Below, one piece after another: positions 1-7,025 of a DNA stretch of 20,509 nt. The translations under genes and the position numbers were made by a program. The stretch is from positions 1-20,509 of IMG/VR virus record IMGVR_UViG_3300032323_001584, one strand, 5' to 3'. The notes beneath the pieces were generated by a model, which made no database searches, had not been told where the DNA came from, and saw only the letters and a program-made list of their open reading frames with translations. The DNA is from a virus. Within the stretch, counting starts at the first letter, position 1. Each line of letters begins with the position of its first letter.

Positions 1-122
1 AGTTCTCTACGCAGACGTAATTCAGCCAACTGGATGAACGTAGGAATCATAGCCGTTAAATCACTACGAGCTAAGTAACTAGCTATCGTAGTCTTTAAGT
101 CACTGTATGTACTAAAAGCCAT
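1..122 (-). CDS. Partial phage head-tail adaptor-like protein (N-terminal 40 residues)
   Basis: The gene runs off the left edge; only the N-terminus is visible, beginning MAFSTYSDLKTTIASYL and continuing with an amphipathic helix rich in Leu and Arg (residues 26-40). This N-terminal pattern is one I associate with phage adaptor/connector proteins that follow the capsid gene and close the head for tail attachment; that is family memory, not something provable from 40 residues. The start is an ATG with a GAGGAA ribosome site 5 bases upstream, and the upstream glycosyltransferase stops 1 base before it, so it belongs to the same late operon. It could also be an unrelated small structural protein. 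Confidence 0.55.
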   Translation of the reverse strand, partial: MAFSTYSDLKTTIASYLARSDLTAMIPTFIQLAELRLRRE

Positions 123-123
123 A

Positions 124-777
124 TTATTCCTCTAGTTGCTCAAAATCTTCCCAGCCGTACTCATACGTACCTACGTGTTTGATGTGCATAGATAATTCGT
201 GATCTACCCAAGTATCAAAGCCATTATCACCAGCCTTAACGCAAAAGTGAACGTCCTCACCGACTACACCTGTTGGCCCCCATCCCGCATCAAACCAAGG
301 CTGAGGAACCTTCTCAAACACTTCCCTACGAATCATTACCGCCCCAAAACCAACAGCAGTAATCTTCTCAATACCTTCCTTACCACGAGAATCGACATTA
401 GACCAATGATGGCGAATCCCCTTCTCATCCTCTGACTTAACTAACAGTTTAGCCGTTGGCATACATGGTTTACGTCTAGTGACAGCATTGACACCTACGA
501 TTCCAACCTCACGAGATAACATAATCGTTATCAGATCAGGAGGAAAACGCATATCGCTATCAATGTATAGAACAGCGTCACAGCCCTCTTTTAATGCTAC
601 CTGAGCTAACTTCTCACGCTGATCAAATATAAGTGTCCCAGGCATCGTGTAGAGGCTTAGACCGCCCTTACCGTCCTTGCATCGAACAGACGCATCGTGT
701 GCAGCCATCCTAGCAAAATCAAACGCAAAACCTGTATGTACTTCGTCTCTACATGGAATACAAACGCCAACTCTCAT
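124..777 (-). CDS. GT-A-fold glycosyltransferase (family 2-like)
   Basis: Probable nucleotide-sugar-dependent glycosyltransferase of 217 residues, cytoplasmic, with no membrane segment. The N-terminus VGVCIPCRDEVHTGF (2-16) resembles the first beta strand of GT-A enzymes. YIDSDMRFPP (71-80) carries the DxD-type metal/sugar-nucleotide motif. VGEDVHFCVKAG (172-183) supplies the acidic ED pair, and the late His in MHIKHVG (198-204) may complete the metal site. A longer reading frame begins at 828, but I chose ATG 777: it has GAGGAAC 4-9 bases upstream and overlaps the stop of the preceding gene as ATGA. It lies between the capsid gene and the adaptor, an odd place for a sugar enzyme, so virion or host-surface glycosylation is possible. 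Acceptor unknown. Confidence 0.75.
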   Translation of the reverse strand: MRVGVCIPCRDEVHTGFAFDFARMAAHDASVRCKDGKGGLSLYTMPGTLIFDQREKLAQVALKEGCDAVLYIDSDMRFPPDLITIMLSREVGIVGVNAVTRRKPCMPTAKLLVKSEDEKGIRHHWSNVDSRGKEGIEKITAVGFGAVMIRREVFEKVPQPWFDAGWGPTGVVGEDVHFCVKAGDNGFDTWVDHELSMHIKHVGTYEYGWEDFEQLEE

Positions 778-1073
778 ACTGTTCCTCGATATATCTTTAA
801 CGGTGCTTGGTCTGGATGATTTAGCCACTTCTTAAACGCTACCTCATCCACTATAAAAAAGCCACGCATGATTCCCATTTGATTTAGCTTATCAATAGCC
901 GTAAAAGGTATTGATCCTATTAAATGTAAATCTTCTGTTGCTCCTGTCCTAGCCTTATCCACTTCCTGTAACGCTTTGTTGCGCTCCAAGATGTCAGTTA
1001 TATCTTGATTAGTTTCGATGATAATGCCGCCATCACCGTCCGCATGAACTGTCTGAGTACGATAGTTTTCCAT
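774..1073 (-). CDS. Conserved-looking phage protein of unknown function, 99 aa
   Basis: I do not recognise a domain. The protein is soluble, mixed in charge, and begins MENYRTQTVHADGDGG. The middle (residues 20-45) is Asp/Glu/Lys-rich and probably helical, and the C-terminal half has aromatic and hydrophobic patches (MRGFFIVDEVAFKKWL). It is the first gene after the intrinsic terminator downstream of the capsid gene. Its ribosome site GAGGGATTA directly follows the terminator T-run, so its expression depends on readthrough or on another promoter. It overlaps the glycosyltransferase start by 4 bases (ATGA). A head decoration or assembly accessory role would suit the position, but nothing in the sequence proves it. 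Confidence 0.7.
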   Translation of the reverse strand: MENYRTQTVHADGDGGIIIETNQDITDILERNKALQEVDKARTGATEDLHLIGSIPFTAIDKLNQMGIMRGFFIVDEVAFKKWLNHPDQAPLKIYRGTV

Positions 1074-1083
1074 TAATCCCTCT

Positions 1084-1111
1084 AAAAAGCCCCCACCATC
1101 AGGCAGGGGCT
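1084..1111 (-). terminator. Intrinsic terminator after the capsid gene
   Basis: On the minus strand AGCCCCTGCC pairs with GGTGGGGGCT around a TGAT loop (10 pairs, two of them G-T wobbles), followed directly by TTTTT. It lies 7 bases beyond the capsid stop codon. This is a textbook rho-independent terminator. Because late genes continue immediately downstream on the same strand, it probably terminates only part of the transcripts, so capsid mRNA is more abundant than the mRNA for the following genes. Confidence 0.85.
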
Positions 1112-1118
1112 AGTCAAA

Positions 1119-2063
1119 TTACAGCGAGAAGTCTAAGTCAGCAACGATACCATGTGCTGCCTCATTTTTTACCTCTAGTGTTACCTCCGCTAGGATCTGG
1201 GTCTTCATGGAGTCACCACTCTTAGCAAGCTCATTAGTCATGAATGGACGTAAGTAAGCCATTGCTGCGTACTCAGGATCAAGAATCAACATATCACGTG
1301 AGCGCATGAAGCGATCTGGAACGATAGACAATTGACCAAAGTCGGACTGATAAATATCAGCAGCACCGATGATAACGCCAGCTTCAGGCTTAGTGATCTG
1401 ATAGCGATTTACAGCGATACCAGCAAATGTAGATACCTTCTGCTTACCTGCTGAACCAACGAATACAGCCTTTGGTGAACCACCTTGATCAAAGATCGAA
1501 GCGATAACAGTTTTCATCAATGCTTCAGTAGCAGTACGCTGTGTACCATCGGTACGGGTAGATGTACCCGAAGTTGCTGGAGCCGAACCACCACTGCCTT
1601 GTGAGCTGTTGGTCTTGATCCATGACAACAATGAACCCATAGTACGAGCTACAGTTGATGTACCTGCTGACTTACCTTGATTAGCGGTAATGATTGTCTC
1701 TAGGTCTCTCTTTAGCTCGCTCGATGCTTTAGCAAGTTGATAAGCTTTTTCGGAGGAGCGCCCTGCTTTGTTAACTTTTTCCAATGTTCCTGAGACCTGA
1801 ATTGTCTTTTGAACAATTTGAGTATAATTTCCAACACGAGTCGTTGGAGAAGCAGTGATAGATGTAGCGTCTGCACCCTCAACCGCAGCGTTAGCGGTAG
1901 TAGCAGCAGAAAGCGAGTCAGTCTGCCATTCATGAAAAACCGCAGTCGCAGACGTTTTGCCTATGCTAGACATGATAGGAGTGTCAACAGGACTGATATT
2001 ATAGATAACATCTGATAAATCTTCACGCATACCGATAGCGGTAAATGTTTGATATGTAGGCAT
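1119..2063 (-). CDS. Major capsid protein (SU10 MCP / DUF5309-like)
   Basis: Main shell subunit, 314 residues, a usual size for HK97-fold capsid proteins. The N-terminus MPTYQTFTAIGMREDLSDVI followed by YNISPVDTPIMSSIGK is characteristic of the DUF5309/SU10-type capsid family, in which this segment precedes the E-loop. Residues 38-90 are Thr/Ala-rich with repeated TSITASPTTR-like stretches. KSSELKRDLE-type helix sequence around 110-125 is consistent with the spine helix. The C-terminal VTLEVKNEAAHGIV (about 292-305) is also typical. The start has AAGGA 6-10 bases upstream and lies 9 bases after the scaffold stop. Scaffold-capsid-terminator order supports the call. The family assignment is from recognition, not from a search. 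Confidence 0.88.
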   Translation of the reverse strand: MPTYQTFTAIGMREDLSDVIYNISPVDTPIMSSIGKTSATAVFHEWQTDSLSAATTANAAVEGADATSITASPTTRVGNYTQIVQKTIQVSGTLEKVNKAGRSSEKAYQLAKASSELKRDLETIITANQGKSAGTSTVARTMGSLLSWIKTNSSQGSGGSAPATSGTSTRTDGTQRTATEALMKTVIASIFDQGGSPKAVFVGSAGKQKVSTFAGIAVNRYQITKPEAGVIIGAADIYQSDFGQLSIVPDRFMRSRDMLILDPEYAAMAYLRPFMTNELAKSGDSMKTQILAEVTLEVKNEAAHGIVADLDFSL

Positions 2064-2072
2064 TTTATTTCC

Positions 2073-3047
2073 TTATAAGAATCGTTCAAAAGCGGCTGCG
2101 GCATCAGCAATCCTTCCAGATTGTCTTACCTTAGCCTTCAGTTTTTTAATATCCTCAGCATTGCTATCTCTTGGGTTTGATACTCCAGGCTTCATTGCCT
2201 TTGGAGCTTCATTCACCTTCTTAGCAATAGCTGGTTGCGATGCTTTTAATTTATCGTACTGCATAGCTTTATATAGCGTTAATACAGCACGAGAATCAAA
2301 TACATTCGCTAGTTCATCATCCGAGAATCCAGCCTGTTTACCATAGCTGCGTATCTCTTTACGGATCACTTCACCCTTAACAGGATCAGCATAATCAGGT
2401 AACGCACCGACTAACTTCTCAGCTTCCTGTGCGACCGTTGCACGTAGTTGCTGCTGTCTGTCGTATTCTTGCTGTTGAGCTATATGCGCTCTCTCAGCAC
2501 GAACCTGCGCTAACTGCTTTTCCCTCTGAGACATCTCTGCAACCTTAACAGCGTATCCAATAGGATCAGTCTCTTTCAGGTATTCCAGATTCTCTGTTTC
2601 TTGAGGCTGCATCAAGGCTTGCTCGATATATTGCAACCTCTCCGCATAAGTATCACGGAGTTGCTTCGCTTCTTGAACTGCTTGGCGTTCGGCCTCAACC
2701 GCCTTACGTTCTTCCGCTACAGCTTGCGATTTCTTTGTATAATCAGTGCCAAGTTGATACGACTTAATGAGTTCATCTAGGGTTACCTCACGTTCTTCTC
2801 CCGCAGCTTTCACTCGGAATTTTTGGGGTTCCTCTGACTCATCAGCTTCTTCTTGTTCTACCTCAGATTCATCCGATTCCTCGTATTCCTCTGATTCGGC
2901 ATCGCTATCGTTGGATTCTGTGTGCTGTTCTGGTTGTTCCTGTTCGGAGCCGTCATCAGTACCCATTAATCCCAAAATAGCGTTAGCTGCACCATTTACA
3001 TCTAACTGCGCACTTCCCTCTGGAGTGGTGCTTTCAGTATCGCTCAT
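2073..3047 (-). CDS. Capsid assembly scaffolding protein
   Basis: Internal scaffold that would guide procapsid formation and then leave or be cleaved. The 324-residue protein has the usual architecture. An extremely acidic, low-complexity N-terminal region (about 30-75, Glu/Asp/Ser-rich) is followed by a short folded segment (about 76-105, FRVKAAGEEREVTLDELIKS) seen in many phage scaffolds. Next comes a long Gln/Glu/Ala coiled coil (about 108-205), and a basic helical C-terminus (about 275-324) that typically binds the capsid shell. It lies directly upstream of the capsid gene and downstream of the portal, the canonical position. Ribosome site GGAAA precedes the ATG. No protease motif was seen, so a fused protease is unlikely. 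Confidence 0.87.
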   Translation of the reverse strand: MSDTESTTPEGSAQLDVNGAANAILGLMGTDDGSEQEQPEQHTESNDSDAESEEYEESDESEVEQEEADESEEPQKFRVKAAGEEREVTLDELIKSYQLGTDYTKKSQAVAEERKAVEAERQAVQEAKQLRDTYAERLQYIEQALMQPQETENLEYLKETDPIGYAVKVAEMSQREKQLAQVRAERAHIAQQQEYDRQQQLRATVAQEAEKLVGALPDYADPVKGEVIRKEIRSYGKQAGFSDDELANVFDSRAVLTLYKAMQYDKLKASQPAIAKKVNEAPKAMKPGVSNPRDSNAEDIKKLKAKVRQSGRIADAAAAFERFL

Positions 3048-3066
3048 GTTTTCATTTCCATAATTA

Positions 3067-3085
3067 TATAGGGAACCGCCCTATA
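3067..3085 (-). other. Perfect hairpin upstream of the scaffold gene
   Basis: TATAGGG and CCCTATA form a 7-bp perfect stem around a 5-base loop (CGGTT on the minus strand), in the 42-base gap between the 76-residue gene and the scaffold gene. No T-run follows, so it is not a standard terminator. It may be an mRNA processing or stability element tuning scaffold output; function is inferred only from position. Confidence 0.45.
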
Positions 3086-3089
3086 CGGA

Positions 3090-3320
3090 CTACAAAATCT
3101 TCCATCTTTTTGCGTCAATGAGCTTCTGGTTAGTAAGCCCTTGAATATAACCTTCTATATCCTCTAGAACTCGGAGGCGTAGATACGCTTGTTCACGTAG
3201 TTCCATGTCGCTGTAATCTGTACTTCTAAACTTCTGTATCTCTAATTCTTTTAGCTCGTTCATTACCTCAATGAATCGCTCATCTTGAAGTATCCGAGCT
3301 GCCCAATCTGCTTTACTCAT
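3090..3320 (-). CDS. Small phage protein between portal and scaffold, 76 aa
   Basis: Unrecognised family. The 76-residue sequence is almost wholly helical and highly charged: WAARILQDERFIEVMNELKE at residues 6-25 is amphipathic, followed by a second helix rich in Arg and Glu (38-55) and a basic tail ending KRWKIL. No Cys and no membrane segment. ATGA overlap with the portal stop indicates translational coupling. Small helical proteins at this position are common in phages and are usually unannotated; a role as a portal or scaffold cofactor is plausible but unproven. Confidence 0.7.
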   Translation of the reverse strand: MSKADWAARILQDERFIEVMNELKELEIQKFRSTDYSDMELREQAYLRLRVLEDIEGYIQGLTNQKLIDAKRWKIL

Positions 3321-5410
3321 TGGACTAAACCACCTAATTCTTTAATAGCTTTCAGGACAATCTCAGCTTGCTTCTGACGCATTTGCTCGTCTGCCATATC
3401 CATCGTTAGAATTGCCTGTAACTGCTGAACAGCTAACTGTGCTTCTTTAATCTTGATGTCAGACTGTTGCTGCTGATTCTTCATAGCCATCTCTAAACCC
3501 TTTTGGGTATATTGAGCTTCGAGTTCCTGCTGCTTTAATCTCAATCTCTCCGCTTCAATCTGCGCCTTCGCAGCGATCTTCTCTCGTTCAACGTCCGCAA
3601 GCATTTGAGTAATCTCTGCCTGTGCATCGGGTGATGGAGGTTGAGGCTGTGCAAGAGCAGCATCTTGTTCAGGAGTAATCTCGTTAAGGAAAGCATTGGC
3701 ATCTTTGAAACCTGCTGACTCGATAAACTTTGCTAACGTGGTGCGATACTGACCTACCGATACTAGCGGATTAGATGGCCCAAACTGCTGCAATATCTGC
3801 TCTTGTTTCGCCAGAATCATCTGCAACATTGCCAGCTTCTGATCTCTGTCACCAGAACCAAGACCTACGTTAATGCTAATGTCGTATTCGTTCGCCCATG
3901 TTCTAGGATCGTACTGTACGTACTTACCACGCATACGAACCAGCTTTGCCTTGTCCTGATACTTGCCCAATAGATGCAAGATACCTCTGAACAGCGACTT
4001 AACGCCAGTATCAGCAAACACACGAGCAATCAACTCCAACTTACCGCTATTAGACTTCATCATAGCCGCTACAGCAGTTGCAGTTACGTTATTGAGTACG
4101 TCTGGATCAAGACCTGCGTTAGCGTCTGATACGCCTGTACGCTTTGCTGCTACACCGTCCAGATACTCGAACATTGGGAACGCCTGACCTGTAACGCTAG
4201 GCACTTGCATTGGAATTAGAGCATTAGGATTCTTAACTCGGATAATGCCACCAGGAGTAGCATTAAGCATATCGTCAAGGTTAACCTGACCATCAACAAC
4301 ACCAACACGAGCATTGTTAGTTAGATACAAGTTATCCAAAGTCTGACGCATCAAGGTGGACTTGATTAACTGAATGTCCATTGTTCTGTCAGCTAATGAC
4401 TGACCAAAGAACTTATGTGGAATTGGAATCGGACAGATTGAATGGAACGGAATAACGTCTGTTTCTTCGTCATCCAGAATCTCAGAGCCACAGTAAACAA
4501 TCCTGCGTAACTCAGCGATACCGTCCTCGTCCTCGTCAATACGTATATAGCACTCGTATACCTCAAGCACCTGCATCGAGAAGTCTAGACTAGGCGATGA
4601 ATCTGGCTGCTCGTCTTGGTTAAATCGTGCGATACGCTCAGGACTGTAGGTTAGATCGTCATACGTTGGCAGACTGTCAACTACGTCTTTGCTGTAACCC
4701 ATAGCTATTAAGTCACTACGAGGCATCAAACGTCTGTGAGCTACAAACGGAGAATCATCAATAGTCTTAGCTGACTTAGAGATCAAGAACTCCTCTGGCG
4801 GCACGTTCTCAATCTTTACCTGACCTGACTTCTTAACCTTCTTTACCGTAACAGAATAAGACGGAGCCATAATCGGCATACCCATCTCGTCAACTCCTGC
4901 TTCTACCATCTCCACCTTTTGACGCACGACTTCCATCGTCTCGTCAGATAGCAATAAGGCAAGTTCTTCTTCTGTTAGGTTCTTGTACTTTTCTTTGACT
5001 ACATCTTCTTGCGAATCCCAGTAAGACTTAACGATACCTGTCTTTTGTAGGAGCGCATCCTTAAACCAGTTATGCAGAATCAGCAGACCATCATTCTCAC
5101 GATAGAACACCCAGTTACAGTATTCAGTAGCTTGCTTTGCGCTTTCTTCGTCATTAGGTGACTTAGGTTCAAAGTAAACTATGTCCTCTGTTGTCGTAAA
5201 GACACGTAGGAGCTGTGGCAATGCGCCATCTACAGCTTCAGCTACCTCGCCTGTTACGATCTGTGAGCGACCTTCAACCTCGTTACCGTAAGGTTCACGT
5301 AAGTAATACTGTAATGCTCTTGTCCGTTCGTCAGTAGTTTCAGAGTCGATAAAGCCGATTGAGTTATCAATCTCGTTCTCTAAAATACCTTTTACTTGTC
5401 CTGAATCCAT
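3317..5410 (-). CDS. Portal protein (P22-like podoviral portal family)
   Basis: Dodecameric portal at one head vertex, through which the terminase pumps DNA. At 697 residues it is in the range of P22-type portals and longer than lambda or HK97 portals. Typical parts are visible: an N-terminal region with WVFYRENDGLLILHNWFKDA-like sequence (about 99-118) and the segment KTGIVKSYWD that follows it; NVPPEEFLIS (about 203-212); a central stretch ending FFGQSLADRTMDIQ (about 337-350), near SPYHG-like positions of related portals; and a very long Gln/Glu/Ala helical C-terminus (about 590-690) comparable to a barrel. It sits between the large terminase and scaffold genes, 29 bases after the terminase stop. 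The fold family is recognised by overall pattern and context. Confidence 0.88.
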   Translation of the reverse strand: MDSGQVKGILENEIDNSIGFIDSETTDERTRALQYYLREPYGNEVEGRSQIVTGEVAEAVDGALPQLLRVFTTTEDIVYFEPKSPNDEESAKQATEYCNWVFYRENDGLLILHNWFKDALLQKTGIVKSYWDSQEDVVKEKYKNLTEEELALLLSDETMEVVRQKVEMVEAGVDEMGMPIMAPSYSVTVKKVKKSGQVKIENVPPEEFLISKSAKTIDDSPFVAHRRLMPRSDLIAMGYSKDVVDSLPTYDDLTYSPERIARFNQDEQPDSSPSLDFSMQVLEVYECYIRIDEDEDGIAELRRIVYCGSEILDDEETDVIPFHSICPIPIPHKFFGQSLADRTMDIQLIKSTLMRQTLDNLYLTNNARVGVVDGQVNLDDMLNATPGGIIRVKNPNALIPMQVPSVTGQAFPMFEYLDGVAAKRTGVSDANAGLDPDVLNNVTATAVAAMMKSNSGKLELIARVFADTGVKSLFRGILHLLGKYQDKAKLVRMRGKYVQYDPRTWANEYDISINVGLGSGDRDQKLAMLQMILAKQEQILQQFGPSNPLVSVGQYRTTLAKFIESAGFKDANAFLNEITPEQDAALAQPQPPSPDAQAEITQMLADVEREKIAAKAQIEAERLRLKQQELEAQYTQKGLEMAMKNQQQQSDIKIKEAQLAVQQLQAILTMDMADEQMRQKQAEIVLKAIKELGGLVQ

Positions 5411-5439
5411 AGCTAAACCCTATGCGGATATTTTGCTTA

Positions 5440-6699
5440 TTATACAACCCATTTAGTATTTATTGTGATATTTGATGACCATGAATCGTCTGATTCGTCA
5501 AGTGTTATCGCTAAATACCTGAAACTATCTGAAGCATGAGATGCCCAATCATGTAGCGGTTTCTCGTAGTACACGTTCTGCTTCTCGTTGTATTCCCTGC
5601 GATAGTTCCTCAGCGCATTAACGCCTTGCTTAGTCTTATCCTTGTCAAACCAACAACGTGGCAGCAACCTACGCACTGCCTGTATGCCATCAGCCACGCT
5701 CAGTCTAGGAGCTACGGTAATCTCTAGTCCTGCTTCTTGGAGGACTTCCTTGCGACTCTTTCCTGTCCCCATCTCACGGACTTCAACGTCATGTGGAAGG
5801 TACTGGTCGAAACGCTCATATCTATTTTCTTTGAGCCAATTGACATACCAATCAAGCCCGACCCCGTGGTTTTCCACGAAATCAATGAGCCTGACTTCCT
5901 TGCCAACCAGTTGAGCCACCCACAAGCAAGTAGAGTCACCCATACCCAAATCCCAAGCCACATAAGACTTGCAAAGATCATCACGGTCAACAGTGGTGAG
6001 ACGACCTTTTGCTTCAAGATCGTTGATAATCTGCCCATAGTAAGCCCCTTCTACGGCACTATTAAAGTTACATTCGAACTCTTGTTGGTACTTGTCCTCG
6101 CCCATCTCAGCACGAGCTGCGTTAAGTTCTGACTCAGGAATAATTCCAGTTTCACTAGCCTTAAACTCAAGCAACTTCCATCCAGCAGTTTCCTCAGCTC
6201 GATCCCTGAAGTCTGCGAAATGGTTGCGACCCTTTGGAGTTCCGATAAATAAGCACCATCCTAATCTATCACTCAGACTCGGTCTAAGAACCTCATTCCA
6301 TACCTTTGGGTTCATGTCACCTACTTCATCTAGGACGCACCCATCGTAGTAAGTTCCACGTAATGAATCTGGATTATCTGCGCCATGCAACGAGATTCTT
6401 CTGCCCCAAAAGTCAACACGCAGTTCAGAAATGTTTACGCTAGCACCTAATGGTCTAGTGAACTTAACCAAGTAGTCAAACGCTATCCTCTTGGCTTGTG
6501 TGTAAGTAGGAGCAACGTAACAGAATCTAGGATCAGGCAGCTCGCACTCTATTGCTTTTTTGATTAATTGGTTAATTGCAGCTACAGTTTTCCCGAATCT
6601 TCTGTGCATAACTCCAACAACAAATCTATTGTTATCAAGAGCATCATGCAGGATTAACTGCTGCGGTCTAGGTTTGTAAGGGATTATTATTTCTGCCAT
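5440..6699 (-). CDS. Terminase large subunit (ATPase plus nuclease)
   Basis: DNA-packaging motor and genome-cutting nuclease. At 419 residues it is compact but complete. ATPase: Walker A VMHRRFGKT (30-38), an Arg-rich variant usual in terminases; Walker B with catalytic Glu CVLDE (121-125); coupling motif FIGTPKG (151-157). RNase H-like nuclease: first Asp in VAWDLGMGDST (247-257), second acidic site near LIDF (271-274), PHD (302-304) and the last Asp in HASDSFR (388-394). All expected catalytic acids appear present. It overlaps the upstream small gene by 13 bases and is followed by the portal, the standard packaging order. The packaging type (cos, headful or terminal repeats) cannot be told from this window. 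Confidence 0.95.
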   Translation of the reverse strand: MAEIIIPYKPRPQQLILHDALDNNRFVVGVMHRRFGKTVAAINQLIKKAIECELPDPRFCYVAPTYTQAKRIAFDYLVKFTRPLGASVNISELRVDFWGRRISLHGADNPDSLRGTYYDGCVLDEVGDMNPKVWNEVLRPSLSDRLGWCLFIGTPKGRNHFADFRDRAEETAGWKLLEFKASETGIIPESELNAARAEMGEDKYQQEFECNFNSAVEGAYYGQIINDLEAKGRLTTVDRDDLCKSYVAWDLGMGDSTCLWVAQLVGKEVRLIDFVENHGVGLDWYVNWLKENRYERFDQYLPHDVEVREMGTGKSRKEVLQEAGLEITVAPRLSVADGIQAVRRLLPRCWFDKDKTKQGVNALRNYRREYNEKQNVYYEKPLHDWASHASDSFRYLAITLDESDDSWSSNITINTKWVV

Positions 6700-6998
6700 G
6701 TCACGCTATGCTCTACTGCGCCACCGTCTGCACCTGTGATCTCTGACCTAGCCAGCTTAGGTACGTGGTACTCACACAGCTTATTCATTAGGTCTAAAGC
6801 CTTGTAAGGATCGTCCTTAGCTACCTGCTCTAGCCAACCATCCATGTTCTCTACGTTACGTTCTAGTAGCTTTGCAATAGCTTCCTTAACGATAGATGTT
6901 GACTTGTTGACCGCACCCTTAGGTCTGCCCTTACCCATGTTAGTAAGGTTAGCTATTCGTGCATCTTCCTCTATTTTACTGGTGTAATCTGTTTCCAT
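6687..6998 (-). CDS. Possible small terminase subunit or DNA-binding protein, 103 aa
   Basis: Positioned where the small terminase, which recognises the packaging site, is normally found: immediately upstream of, and overlapping by 13 bases, the large subunit gene. The sequence shows MGKGRPKGAVNKST (21-34), a Gly-Arg-Pro basic motif like an AT-hook. After it come helices around 35-85 that could oligomerise, and a short C-terminal tail (EHSVTWQK). The GRPKGxxNK signature occurs in several phage small terminase-like proteins and also in plasmid DNA-binding proteins, so the assignment relies mainly on context. No clear helix-turn-helix was seen. Ribosome site AAAGG lies upstream. Confidence 0.6.
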   Translation of the reverse strand: METDYTSKIEEDARIANLTNMGKGRPKGAVNKSTSIVKEAIAKLLERNVENMDGWLEQVAKDDPYKALDLMNKLCEYHVPKLARSEITGADGGAVEHSVTWQK

Positions 6999-7025
6999 TT
7001 TTGCATTACCTTTCAGGTGTCATGC

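Noticed and set aside
778-828. Longer N-terminus for the glycosyltransferase
   Set aside because: The extra 17 residues overlap the upstream gene by 55 bases and precede the conserved first strand. ATG 777 has a ribosome site and an ATGA overlap.
2767-3063. Plus-strand frame of 98 residues opposite the scaffold gene
   Set aside because: It is a Ser-rich mirror of the acidic Glu/Asp codons of the scaffold N-terminus, with no ribosome site and no recognisable domain.
5724-6132. Frames on both strands overlapping the terminase gene
   Set aside because: They lie wholly inside the well-supported large terminase, lack ribosome sites and have no family pattern.
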